Position numbers and translations under genes: made by a program. From positions 1 through 32,049 of the forward strand of contig CANQVE010000028.1 of the NCBI GenBank assembly GCA_947627205.1: a DNA stretch of 32,049 nucleotides, given 5' to 3'. Positions within the stretch are counted from its first letter, which is position 1. Every line of letters starts with the position of its first letter. Below are positions 1 through 6,573 of this stretch, one piece after another. The notes under the pieces were generated by a model, which ran no database searches, had not been told where the DNA came from, and was given only the letters and a program-made list of their open reading frames with translations. Origin of the DNA: an uncultured Clostridia bacterium (GTDB lineage Bacteria; Bacillota; Clostridia; Oscillospirales; Ruminococcaceae).

Positions 1-75
1 TCCTATCCTCAACTTTATTTTGATCTCCTTATTTTTTTATATTTTTTGTCTCACATCATTGACAAAAGTACATTT
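1..75 (-). repeat. Left copy of a 75-bp window-spanning inverted repeat
   Basis: The reverse complement of 1-75 matches 31973-32047 with 6 mismatches; bases 29-75 are identical to 31973-32019. Read outward on the minus strand it contains TTGTCA, an 18-bp spacer and TATAAA, then TAAGGAG, so it looks like a promoter and ribosome site for a gene leaving the window. TTTTGTC and GACAAAA form 7-bp inverted arms around a 10-bp centre, like an operator. The match is seen directly; promoter and operator roles are inference. Confidence 0.85.
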
Positions 76-110
76 TTTATATTTTTTTGTATTTTTCTTT
101 TAAGCACGAT

Positions 111-689
111 TTATGACAGCATAGCGTCTGCTATATGCGTTCCGTTCGGATGTACTATAATGTAAATGTATCCGCTTTCAGTCTTTCCCCTGACTGCTCC
201 TGCGGCGCTTGCCTGCTGGTCAGGATAGAACGCGCCCTCGTCTCTTATATATTCAAAATAATCGTCCATTGCGCTTTGGATAGCTTCCTCTTTACCCGCT
301 TTCGGTTTTACCAGAAGTATTTTATAAAGCTGGGCGCTTATCGTATTTGACATCAGGCAGTAGTCCTCGCAATCTGCGAGGACTATTTCTTCATTGAACA
401 GAGCGTTTACATAATTCTGTTCCGATACAGTTTCCATGCTCGGCCATTCGTCTGCGTTCAAAGCCTTGTCAGCCATTTTTTCAGCTGCAGAACTTGATGC
501 CGAACTATCCGAGGACTGCGAACTGTCCGAACTTTGCGAACTCTGCGAGCTGCTCGAACTTGAAGATGATATGACAGAGCTCTGTGAACTGCTCTGAGAA
601 GCGCCCGATGAATTTTCCGTATTATTTCTGCACCCGCCAAGCGTTATCATGGCTGCGGCGCATATTATTGCAACAAATATTTTTCTCAT
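111..689 (-). CDS. DUF4358-type lipoprotein
   Basis: This 192-residue protein starts with a lipoprotein signal peptide (MRKIF, hydrophobic core 5-17) ending in LGG|C20, so it is predicted to be lipid-anchored on the outer face of the membrane. Residues about 24-70 are a low-complexity Ser/Gln/Asp linker that lifts the domain away from the membrane. The C-terminal 120 residues resemble the DUF4358 domain of Firmicute lipoproteins, with a conserved-looking YKILLVKPKAGKEE strand-helix segment and a YFEYIRDEGAFYPDQ helix. AAAGGAG lies 7 bases before the ATG. A TATAAT-like -10 lies on the minus strand near 740, but I see no good -35. The function of DUF4358 proteins is unknown. The family call is from memory of its pattern and is moderately sure; the lipoprotein call is firm. 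Confidence 0.8.
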   Translation of the reverse strand: MRKIFVAIICAAAMITLGGCRNNTENSSGASQSSSQSSVISSSSSSSSQSSQSSDSSQSSDSSASSSAAEKMADKALNADEWPSMETVSEQNYVNALFNEEIVLADCEDYCLMSNTISAQLYKILLVKPKAGKEEAIQSAMDDYFEYIRDEGAFYPDQQASAAGAVRGKTESGYIYIIVHPNGTHIADAMLS

Positions 690-782
690 ACTGTTACTCC
701 TTTCTTTTTGTCATTTGTATTGTTTGTCGTTTTCATCATTATATACGTTTTTATCTTTCGTTACGATTTTGAAATATACACC

Positions 783-810
783 AAAAAACAGCCGCGAACT
801 GCGGCTGTTT
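783..810 (-). terminator. Rho-independent terminator after the zinc protein gene
   Basis: AAACAGCCGC and GCGGCTGTTT pair around a 5-base loop (786-810). On the minus strand the stem is followed by a T run, so it ends transcription from the zinc-protein and sigma-factor side. It lies about 145 bases past the zinc-protein stop. Confidence 0.85.
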
Positions 811-859
811 AGATTTAATGCTCTTAGGAAAGACGCCCATCATGGTGGATCAAAAAATG

Positions 860-925
860 TATAACCTGTACAATCAGTACATCCTGTACGACCGGAACAC
901 CGGTACAACCTGTTCAACCGTTTGA
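860..925. repeat. Degenerate 9-bp tandem repeat (GGTTGTACA-like)
   Basis: On the minus strand this stretch repeats a GGTTGTACA/GGATGTACT-like unit about six times. In one frame the units read Gly-Cys-Thr triplets, as in collagen-like Gly-X-Y tails, but stops and frame changes break them. It lies between the zinc-protein stop and its terminator, so it is transcribed. It may be the decayed 3' end of a longer gene or only a simple repeat. Confidence 0.5.
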
Positions 926-952
926 ATGCTTCCCGCGCGCATTATCCGGCGA

Positions 953-1228
953 TCACTCGCCTTTCTGCTTTGCGAAGCACTCGCTGCACAGAACCGGTCT
1001 GTCACCCTTAGGCTCAAACGGAACGCGAGCTACACCGCCGCATACAGCACAAGTTGCCTCATAAAAAGTTCTCGCGCCTCTGCCTGCGTTCTTTCTCGCA
1101 TCGCGGCAAGCCTTGCATCTCTGCGGCTCGTTTTCAAAGCCCTTTTCTGCGTAGAATTCCTGTTCGCCAGCGGTGAACACGAAATCAGCGCCGCAGTCTT
1201 TGCACTTCAGTGTCTTGTCAGTGTACAT
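953..1228 (-). CDS. Small zinc-ribbon protein with a CxxC-x17-CxxC motif
   Basis: The 91-residue product has two four-cysteine sites. The first is CKDC (9-12) paired with CKAC (38-41). The second is CAVC (60-63) followed by exactly 17 residues and then CSEC, which fits the CxxC-x17-CxxC zinc-binding family. Such proteins are small soluble zinc-ribbon proteins of unknown role, possibly binding nucleic acid or protein. AAGGGG lies upstream of the ATG with suitable spacing. It sits 105 bases after the sigma-factor gene in the same direction and may share its transcript. A terminator follows at 783-810 after a degenerate repeat. Zinc binding is inferred from the cysteine spacing, and no enzymatic motif is visible. 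Confidence 0.85.
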   Translation of the reverse strand: MYTDKTLKCKDCGADFVFTAGEQEFYAEKGFENEPQRCKACRDARKNAGRGARTFYEATCAVCGGVARVPFEPKGDRPVLCSECFAKQKGE

Positions 1229-1333
1229 AGATCTACCCCTTAAAAAATATAATATTAGCCCTCATCGGATTTTACCGACATCTCAGCGCAAAGAATATTT
1301 GCACAGCGCTTTTTTTAAGCTATTCGGGACATA

Positions 1334-1885
1334 TCAACCCTTGATAATTCCGCGGAGCTTTTTCCTCGCGCGAGCCAGCGCATTGTCTACAGACTTTTTA
1401 TCCACGCCCAGCTTTTCTGCAAGTTCCTCATAAGAAAGCCCCATAACAACGCCTTTTATGCACTTAAACTCAAGCTCCGACAGTTCTTTTTCGATGGTGC
1501 GTATCATATCATCGCCGGCTTCCCTTTGGATCATCTCTTCTTCGGGAGTAGGCTTCAGATCCGCGACCGTATCCAGTTCTTCTTCGCCGGCAAGCCGTTT
1601 TGCGCGGTTTACTGAACGCTTTACGGTATTTTTGAGCCTGTTTTCAATGCACACCGCCGCATAAGCCGAAAACTCGCCTTTTTCTTCGTTATAGCTCTTT
1701 ACGGCGCTCATAAGCCCCTCCATACCGTCGGAAACAAGTTCTTCATGATCGGCGTATTCCGAATACTTTTTCGCAAGGGCAAAAACGAGCTTTATATGCC
1801 TTGAGATGATCTCCGCGGCGTATCCGCCGTCCGAACGATTTCGGTCGATAAGCTCTTTATCGCTCAGCATTGAATTATCTTCCAA
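1334..1885 (-). CDS. Sigma-70 family sigma factor, SigH-like
   Basis: About 183 residues with two recognisable sigma domains. Region 2 covers about 20-85, including an LVSDGMEGLMSAVKSYNEEK helix like the core-binding and -10 recognition segment of SigH-type factors. Region 4 covers about 120-180, with the helix-turn-helix SYEELAEKLGVDKKSVDNAL. A region 3 is essentially absent, as in SigH and ECF-like factors. I chose the TTG at 1885 because AGGAG lies 7 bases before it; a longer TTG start at 1906 has no ribosome site, and the ATG at 1870 is too far from AGGAG. A consensus promoter lies immediately upstream. It is probably an alternative sigma factor for stationary phase, competence or sporulation-type genes, but the regulon cannot be told from the sequence. 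Confidence 0.85.
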   Translation of the reverse strand: MEDNSMLSDKELIDRNRSDGGYAAEIISRHIKLVFALAKKYSEYADHEELVSDGMEGLMSAVKSYNEEKGEFSAYAAVCIENRLKNTVKRSVNRAKRLAGEEELDTVADLKPTPEEEMIQREAGDDMIRTIEKELSELEFKCIKGVVMGLSYEELAEKLGVDKKSVDNALARARKKLRGIIKG

Positions 1886-1909
1886 TGTTATGCTCCTATC
1901 GTTCAATAT

Positions 1910-1938
1910 ATTTTATCACATCTTATACTTTTTGTCAA
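1910..1938 (-). promoter_or_regulatory. SigA-type promoter for the sigma-factor gene
   Basis: On the minus strand TTGACA (1938-1933) and TAAAAT (1915-1910) are separated by exactly 17 bases, just upstream of the TTG start at 1885. This supports a start of transcription near 1903 and a very short leader. Confidence 0.8.
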
Positions 1939-2009
1939 CAATTTCTTTTCACATTTATCAAAAAATCGACATATTAGCGAAAAAGTTCAAAAAAAATTAG
2001 GCATTTTAA

Positions 2010-2555
2010 CTATGTTCTATACTTTGCTCTGCCCGACTTGAAAATATTCCCGCCCACGCAGTCTATAGCGACGATCAGCGGAAAATTCTCGAATTTCAGG
2101 CGCTTTACGCTTTCACAGCCGAGATCCTCAAAAGCAATTACTTCACACTCTGTTATGCACTTGCAAGCGAGTGCGCCCGCGCCTCCCACGGCGCAGAAAT
2201 AAACAGCTCCGTTTCTTTGTATAGCGTCGCATACGGCATCGCTTCTTTCGCCTTTTCCTATCATTGCCGAAAGCCCCAGATCGAGAAATCTCGGCGAATA
2301 TACGTCCATTCTGCCCGAAGTCGTAGGTCCGCACGAGCCTATTACCATTCCCTCACGCGCGGCTGTAGGTCCCGCATAGTAAATCGCAGCGCCCGAAAGC
2401 TCATACGGGAGCTTTCCGCCCTCATCAATGAGCGCGTTTATCCTCTTATGCGCGGCGTCCCGCGAAGTATAGACAACGCCCGACAAAAGCACTCTGTCGC
2501 CGGCACGGAGAGTTTTTGCTTTCTCTTTAAGCTCGGCGGTATTCATTTCTATCAT
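2010..2555 (-). CDS. Fe-S fumarate hydratase / L-tartrate dehydratase-type beta subunit
   Basis: The 181-residue product matches the C-terminal (beta) part of class I Fe-S hydro-lyases, which interconvert fumarate and malate or act on tartrate as an alpha-beta pair. Visible signatures are LRAGDRVLLSGVVYTSRDAAHKR near the N-terminus, GSCGPTTSGRMD, and MIGKG. Length is normal for a separate beta subunit. I chose the ATG at 2555 because AAGG lies 8 bases before it; a TTG at 2573 and an ATG at 2546 are alternatives. The usual partner alpha subunit is not next to it: the upstream gene in this direction is the DivIVA-like gene. Either alpha lies elsewhere or this is a stand-alone paralogue. The beta-subunit call is firm, while the substrate cannot be told. 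Confidence 0.9.
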   Translation of the reverse strand: MIEMNTAELKEKAKTLRAGDRVLLSGVVYTSRDAAHKRINALIDEGGKLPYELSGAAIYYAGPTAAREGMVIGSCGPTTSGRMDVYSPRFLDLGLSAMIGKGERSDAVCDAIQRNGAVYFCAVGGAGALACKCITECEVIAFEDLGCESVKRLKFENFPLIVAIDCVGGNIFKSGRAKYRT

Positions 2556-2593
2556 AAGCTTTACCTTATCCAAAAAATGTTTTAATAAATAAA

Positions 2594-2627
2594 TCGGGAA
2601 TAATTCTCCGAAAAGTCAAATTCCCGA
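2594..2627 (-). terminator. Probable terminator of the DivIVA-like gene
   Basis: TCGGGAAT (2594-2601) and ATTCCCGA (2620-2627) form an 8-bp stem with an 18-base loop. On the minus strand the stem is followed by a T-rich stretch (TTTATTTATT). It lies between the DivIVA-like stop and the hydratase start and could instead be a leader element of the latter. Confidence 0.5.
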
Positions 2628-2631
2628 CTTA

Positions 2632-2690
2632 TATCAGGCTGTCGATAAAACCCAAAGCAGACCTTTCGGCAGCCTAAGATCTGACTTTAT
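2632..2690. repeat. CAGGCTGT palindromic element, copy 1
   Basis: ATCAGGCTGTCGATAAAACC begins here, and AGGCTG pairs with CAGCCT about 30 bases on. The first half resembles both arms of the terminator at 19100-19155 (ATCAGGCTGTTAATAAA and, on the other strand, CAGGTTGTCGATAAAA). It is probably a dispersed terminator-like or palindromic repeat. Confidence 0.5.
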
Positions 2691-2714
2691 TTACAAACCG
2701 TTACAATTCTCCGA

Positions 2715-4076
2715 TCAGAAACTTCCGAAGATATCCGAACTCATGTCATCATCATCGCTTGAATCGCTCATATCCATATCGCCAAGGCTCCAGATATCGT
2801 TGTCGGAGCTTTGTTTATCATCACTGCCCGAAGAAGCAGGAGCTTCATCAGACGCGCCGTCCTGTTTTTCAAGTGCGTCAAGCTCGCTCTGTAGACTCGA
2901 CCAGTCATCACTTGAAGCCTCTGAAGCGTCAGCAGTCTTTTCCTCGAATTCGGACGATCCTCCGCCGAACGTAGCTTCAGCCTGTTCAAGAAGTTTCTGC
3001 ATCTCGTCCATCTCACTGCTCTGTCCAAAATCAGGACCTGATACGTCATCAGCTTCTACAGTGTCCGCAAGGTCAGCCGACAGATCGCTGTTTATTTCGT
3101 CCGACGCTTCGGCTTTTGCGCCCGAGAACATATCTTCGCCAAGGTCAATATCGAAAGAACTTGCTTTCTGCTCTCCCGCATCATCAGATGAAATATCGGT
3201 GTCAAGTCCGAGCGATGTTTCAGCTCCTGCTCTTGAACCGTTTGTATCGGAGAAACCAAATCCCATATCGATCTCGTCGCTGCCCATACTTCCGCTCATA
3301 TCGCTGTCATCGGAACTTCCGCCCGACATACTTGCGATAAGATCGTTTATATCATCCATTGCGCTCGAGGTATCGCTTTCACCGCCGAAGTTACTTCTTC
3401 CCGTTTTGGGAACGTCAGCTGTCGGAGCGGTAAAGTCCGAAAAGTCGGGCATTTCAAAAGAAGCCTCGCTCTGACTTTCCGAGATCTCCGAGGCGCTGTC
3501 CATAAGCTCTTTGCAGCCCGCGTTTACGCTGTTTGCAAATTCACGCAGTTTTGCCATAAATCCGCTGAGGTCTACGCTCTTTCCAGCGCCGCCAGCGCTT
3601 CCCATAATTTCGGACGCGGTCTTTTTTGCCTTTTCAACAACTTCCGCCGCCGTCTTATTTGCCTTTGCGACAGTTTCCTTAGCTGTCTTTTCGGCGTCCT
3701 CGATTATCTCTGACGCGCGCTTTCTCGCGGCAGAAGTGCCGTCGGACTTTCCGGCGGGAATATTCACCGAAACGCCCGCGTTTTTGAGTTTTCTTTTCAG
3801 CTCGTCTACCTGGTCGATAAGGTCCTCGGAATTTTTACGTTCCGTTTTGACCTGGGCTTCAAGCTGTTCGATCCTTTCCTTTGAGGCAAATTCGATCTGC
3901 TTGATCTTTTCGTCGCTTCCGTCAACTACTTTTTTAACGGACTCGTATTTTTTCTCGATCTCTTTCTTTTCCGCTTCAAGCTCGCTCATTCGCTTGCTTA
4001 AACTCGCTATGTACTCGTTGACCTCCTGCTTATTAAAACCCATTGGGCTTGTACCAAAGCCTTTACCTGCTGGCAT
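2715..4076 (-). CDS. DivIVA-like coiled-coil protein with an acidic Ser/Asp-rich tail
   Basis: The 453-residue product opens with MGFNKQEVNEYIASLSKRM, which resembles the DivIVA N-terminal crossover motif (F-x4-V-x2-[FY/Y]). A long coiled coil follows (about 28-100), then an Ala/Lys-rich helical repeat at about 118-160 (EDAEKTAKETVAKANKTAAE). The last 230 residues are disordered-looking, highly acidic and Ser-rich, ending in DDDDMSSDIFGSF. DivIVA proteins bind curved membrane at poles and septa and recruit division or wall-synthesis factors. The N-terminal match suggests a similar membrane-scaffold role, but the long acidic tail is unlike classical DivIVA. GGGGAGA precedes the ATG by 8 bases, and a clear promoter lies at 4141-4169. 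The exact role is not known. Confidence 0.75.
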   Translation of the reverse strand: MPAGKGFGTSPMGFNKQEVNEYIASLSKRMSELEAEKKEIEKKYESVKKVVDGSDEKIKQIEFASKERIEQLEAQVKTERKNSEDLIDQVDELKRKLKNAGVSVNIPAGKSDGTSAARKRASEIIEDAEKTAKETVAKANKTAAEVVEKAKKTASEIMGSAGGAGKSVDLSGFMAKLREFANSVNAGCKELMDSASEISESQSEASFEMPDFSDFTAPTADVPKTGRSNFGGESDTSSAMDDINDLIASMSGGSSDDSDMSGSMGSDEIDMGFGFSDTNGSRAGAETSLGLDTDISSDDAGEQKASSFDIDLGEDMFSGAKAEASDEINSDLSADLADTVEADDVSGPDFGQSSEMDEMQKLLEQAEATFGGGSSEFEEKTADASEASSDDWSSLQSELDALEKQDGASDEAPASSGSDDKQSSDNDIWSLGDMDMSDSSDDDDMSSDIFGSF

Positions 4077-4140
4077 TGTGAATATCTCCCCTCAAAAAAT
4101 TTAGACGGCGGTAGGCGATCCTATTTTCCGCTTTCAATCT

Positions 4141-4169
4141 ATTATAACATAAATTTTCAAGATATACAA
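4141..4169 (-). promoter_or_regulatory. SigA-type promoter for the DivIVA-like gene
   Basis: Minus-strand TTGTAT (4169-4164) and TATAAT (4146-4141) are spaced by 17 bases, about 65 bases upstream of the start codon. Between here and the next promoter at 4302 the DNA is AT-rich, and I see no other feature. Confidence 0.75.
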
Positions 4170-4301
4170 GTGTTTTAGCAAATTTTATAAATATGTATAT
4201 TTTCTTTAACTATTTTTGTGGAAAACCACTAATGTTTTTTTAATAAATTTGTGCTAATCATAGATTTTAACAAATTGTATAATCAAAAATAATAAATGCG
4301 G

Positions 4302-4330
4302 TTGTTTTTTCGGCAAAAAAAGTGTATAAT
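4302..4330 (+). promoter_or_regulatory. SigA-type promoter for ireB
   Basis: TTGTTT (4302-4307) and TATAAT (4325-4330) are spaced by 17 bases, about 37 bases before the ireB start codon. Confidence 0.8.
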
Positions 4331-4366
4331 ATGCTTATGAAATAAACAAAGAAAGGATATGATAAA

Positions 4367-4612
4367 ATGAAAGATAAAACGGTTACATTTTCGGTGCATG
4401 AGGACAGAGAAAACGAAATGAAAGAAATTCTTATGACCGTATATGATGCGCTGAAGCAAAAAGGCTACAATCCCATAAATCAGCTTGTAGGCTATATCCT
4501 TTCGGAAGATCCTACATATATCACTACGTTCAACAACGCGCGGGGACTTATACGCCACATTGACCGCGACGAGCTTTTACAGGTGATAGTTAAATCTTAT
4601 CTGTCCGAATGA
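4367..4612 (+). CDS. ireB: IreB family regulatory phosphoprotein (UPF0297)
   Basis: The 81-residue sequence closely follows the IreB/UPF0297 family end to end: [46 protein letters not shown] and VKSYL. In Enterococcus faecalis IreB is a cytoplasmic target of the PASTA kinase IreK and restrains cephalosporin resistance; phosphorylation is on two N-terminal threonines. Here Thr5 and Thr7 lie in the matching N-terminal segment (DKTVTF), so the switch may be conserved. AAAGGA lies 9 bases before the ATG, with its own promoter and terminator. In many Firmicutes this gene sits with ruvX and a DUF1292 gene near alaS; here it is alone. The family call is firm. Wall-stress regulation is inferred from the family. 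Confidence 0.95.
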   Translation: MKDKTVTFSVHEDRENEMKEILMTVYDALKQKGYNPINQLVGYILSEDPTYITTFNNARGLIRHIDRDELLQVIVKSYLSE

Positions 4613-4626
4613 TATAATAATTCCTC

Positions 4627-4646
4627 GCTCCGCATTTATGCGGAGC
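4627..4646 (+). terminator. Terminator of ireB
   Basis: GCTCCGCA and TGCGGAGC form a perfect 8-bp stem with a TTTA loop, followed by five T residues. It lies 14 bases after the ireB stop. Confidence 0.9.
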
Positions 4647-4707
4647 TTTTTCATTTGTTTTCCGTAATATTTTTACAAGAATAATCGGCTCGATAACTCC
4701 AAAAAAT

Positions 4708-4732
4708 AAACTTGCGGCAAGACCGCGAGTTT
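4708..4732 (+). promoter_or_regulatory. Leader hairpin just before the DUF1540 gene
   Basis: AAACTTGCGG and CCGCGAGTTT pair (one T-G contact) around a CAAGA loop. There is no T run after it, and it ends 13 bases before the AAGGAG site. It could modulate translation or mRNA stability of the next gene. No clear promoter was found for that gene. Confidence 0.4.
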
Positions 4733-4758
4733 ACTACTTTGTGTTAAGGAGAATTATT

Positions 4759-4935
4759 ATGGGAACGGAATATGCAAACAAGCACATCGGCTGTACTATC
4801 CACAACTGCGAACACCACTGCTGCTGTGAAGATTACTGCTCTCTCGACAAGATCGAGATCGGCACTCACGAGGCTAACCCCTCTGTCGTTCAATGCACCG
4901 ACTGTCTTTCTTTCAAGGCTAAGCCCGGAGTTTAA
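4759..4935 (+). CDS. DUF1540 small cysteine-rich protein
   Basis: The 58-residue product carries the DUF1540 pattern: GCTIHNCEHHCCCEDYCSLDKIEIG followed by TDCLSF near the end. Eight cysteines and several histidines in so short a chain suggest a metal-binding mini-domain, probably zinc. AAGGAG lies 7 bases before the ATG at 4759, which is much better than a TTG-type start 18 bases earlier. A hairpin precedes it in the leader, and a hairpin at 5005-5029 separates it from the convergent gene. DUF1540 proteins are common and often present in several copies in Clostridia; no biochemical role is established. The family call is good, with function unknown. Confidence 0.85.
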   Translation: MGTEYANKHIGCTIHNCEHHCCCEDYCSLDKIEIGTHEANPSVVQCTDCLSFKAKPGV

Positions 4936-5004
4936 TCTCCGTTGTTTTATAGGCAAAACGTTTGATACGCAAGAATGTTTTGTCTCGGAAATATTTATGA
5001 AAAA

Positions 5005-5029
5005 TGCTCCCGCAAATTCTGCGGGAGCA
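5005..5029 (-). terminator. Terminator between convergent genes
   Basis: TGCTCCCGCA and TGCGGGAGCA make a perfect 10-bp stem around AATTC. On the minus strand a TTTTT run follows, so it chiefly terminates the glycosidase and membrane-protein transcript. On the plus strand the tail is only ATTCTT, so it may also weakly stop the DUF1540 transcript. Confidence 0.9.
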
Positions 5030-5044
5030 ATTCTTATGCGCGTC

Positions 5045-5461
5045 TTAGTGCTTTGCCCTTGATTTCCTGTTAAAGATCTTCAAGGTGAAATGCACGAATA
5101 TTCCTGCCAAAAACAAAGCCACACCCATGAAAAGATATACATAAACAAGGTCATTTACCGTTCCGTATATTTCAAGAACACCCTCGAAAATACAGCCCAC
5201 CGTAATAGTCGCCACTCCCGAATTATAGAGATTATAAGCGACTTTATGCGGTTTTTGTGCTCCTATTACTGCCGCGATAATGTTCGGCATTACTCCGCAT
5301 AGAAGCGGTATTCCGAAAGCATATACCATATAATAGGAAATTACGCCGTGACTGAATATCTCGTAAACACCGCCGAAAAAAGCCGTAAACGAAGTTATGG
5401 CAGTATATGCAAGAGCTGTCTTTGCCGCCGGCTTTGAAAATTTACCTGTCGATGTAGACAA
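5045..5461 (-). CDS. Small membrane protein of unknown function
   Basis: The 138-residue product has about four hydrophobic segments (roughly 13-33, 42-66, 80-100 and 104-128) and a basic C-terminus (IFNRKSRAKH), so it is an integral membrane protein. I do not recognise a named family and see no catalytic motif. Its start is a TTG at 5461 inside the last codons of the upstream glycosidase gene (20-base overlap), with AAAGGGG about 11 bases before it, so the two genes are translationally linked and made from one transcript. The likely reading is a partner or membrane accessory of the glycosidase, but this is from position only. A terminator follows its stop. Confidence 0.7.
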   Translation of the reverse strand: MSTSTGKFSKPAAKTALAYTAITSFTAFFGGVYEIFSHGVISYYMVYAFGIPLLCGVMPNIIAAVIGAQKPHKVAYNLYNSGVATITVGCIFEGVLEIYGTVNDLVYVYLFMGVALFLAGIFVHFTLKIFNRKSRAKH

Positions 5462-6416
5462 TGTCGCTTATTCCCCTTTCTTTTATCACGTCGCCGTGAG
5501 AGGTAGGCTTGTTTACTATCCGTCCGTTGAATATCATGGTCGAAGAACCGCCGCCGTCAAGATTATACCCCGTCGTAACGCCCAGGTCTATCATTACCCC
5601 CGCAAGCTGAAGCAATGACAGTCCCGCGCTCTCGCTGGTGCGTCCGTCTGATACGATAAAGACATAGTGCAGGCTGTCGATAATTCCTATAGCGGTTCGC
5701 GGATTGCTCACGCTGTGAGCATAAACTTCATCATTTTTATTAACAGACGCCTCTCCGTTTTCAACAAGCGCAGGTCCGAATGTAAACACCTGCCAGGCGC
5801 CTTGGTCGTAAAGTTCCTGAGCGGTAACATCTTTTTCCTTTATTATTCTGAAAGAACCGTCGGGATAAACTACAAGGTCCTCCTGGTTATTGGAATATTT
5901 CTTTTCCTGATAAAGTATTCCGTTTCTTATAACATAACCGCCCGTGCGTATACCGTAATAATCGCCGTTTACAGCGAAAATAGCGTTTGCGCTCTCGGCT
6001 ATCTCCGATGTATACTGTATCACGTTATGCCCGAATTTTCCTTTTGCGAAAGCGGTTTTCAGATACTCTGCCGACGACAGCTGTACATCCGCGATATAAC
6101 ACTCCGTATCGTATATCCTGCTTTGTGTTATATTTATCATTATATTATCGTCAATATAGCTGTTCTCGGTTATAATAGGTTCCATAGGCTCGGGCGGCAG
6201 CTCGGGCTGACTGCTCTCGGAGTTTTCGCTGTCGGGCTTAGGCTCCGAGTCGGAACTTTGTTCTGCAACCGACGAGCTTGGTCTGAAAGAAACGCTGTCT
6301 GTAGGAACATCAGACGCACGTTCAATAACAAACGTGTCGAGAGCGATATATGTGGTAAATGCCGTAAGGACAACGCTGTAAGCAATGCACCACCAATGTT
6401 TCCTGAAAAAATTCAT
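5442..6416 (-). CDS. Phosphodiester glycosidase family protein (NAGPA / DUF2233 domain), membrane-anchored
   Basis: The 324-residue product has one N-terminal membrane helix (about 9-31), a Ser/Glu/Pro-rich stalk (about 45-85) and a C-terminal domain with signatures of the phosphodiester glycosidase (NAGPA) family: AVNGDYYG, SNPRTAIG and YNLDGGGSSTM, then a GISDIVYIDR end. The family takes its name from human uncovering enzyme, which removes GlcNAc from a phosphodiester. Bacterial members are extracellular and thought to act on glycan or teichoic-type phosphodiesters, or on wall and biofilm polymers. GGAG lies 10 bases before the ATG, and TAGACA-17-TATAAT lies upstream. It overlaps the next, membrane-protein gene. 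The substrate is unknown. Confidence 0.88.
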   Translation of the reverse strand: MNFFRKHWWCIAYSVVLTAFTTYIALDTFVIERASDVPTDSVSFRPSSSVAEQSSDSEPKPDSENSESSQPELPPEPMEPIITENSYIDDNIMINITQSRIYDTECYIADVQLSSAEYLKTAFAKGKFGHNVIQYTSEIAESANAIFAVNGDYYGIRTGGYVIRNGILYQEKKYSNNQEDLVVYPDGSFRIIKEKDVTAQELYDQGAWQVFTFGPALVENGEASVNKNDEVYAHSVSNPRTAIGIIDSLHYVFIVSDGRTSESAGLSLLQLAGVMIDLGVTTGYNLDGGGSSTMIFNGRIVNKPTSHGDVIKERGISDIVYIDR

Positions 6417-6468
6417 AAATATATTTCTCCGTAATTTACAAATTCAATTCTATCAAAAATACACAGTC

Positions 6469-6497
6469 ATTATAACACACTTTTTTTTATTTGTCTA
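6469..6497 (-). promoter_or_regulatory. SigA-type promoter for the phosphodiester glycosidase gene
   Basis: Minus-strand TAGACA (6497-6492) and TATAAT (6474-6469) are spaced by 17 bases, 53 bases upstream of the start codon. Confidence 0.75.
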
Positions 6498-6528
6498 CAA
6501 TTTTCGCAAAATTTTCAGAAAATCAAAA

Positions 6529-6556
6529 AACAGCGCGGGAATAATTCCGCGCTGTT
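6529..6556 (-). terminator. Terminator of the first M23 gene
   Basis: AACAGCGCGG and CCGCGCTGTT form a perfect 10-bp stem with an 8-base loop. On the minus strand a TTTT run follows. It lies about 18 bases past the stop codon. Confidence 0.9.
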
Positions 6557-6573
6557 TACTGATATTTCACTTA

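Noticed and set aside
1285-1317. Terminator-like hairpin with T7 on the plus strand between the sigma factor and zinc protein genes
   Set aside because: The T run is on the plus strand, but both neighbouring genes are on the minus strand and no plus-strand gene ends there; two competing short stems are possible.
2743-3474. Ser-rich plus-strand reading frame opposite the DivIVA-like gene
   Set aside because: The Ser/Asp-rich tail read backwards gives low-complexity Ser; no independent support.
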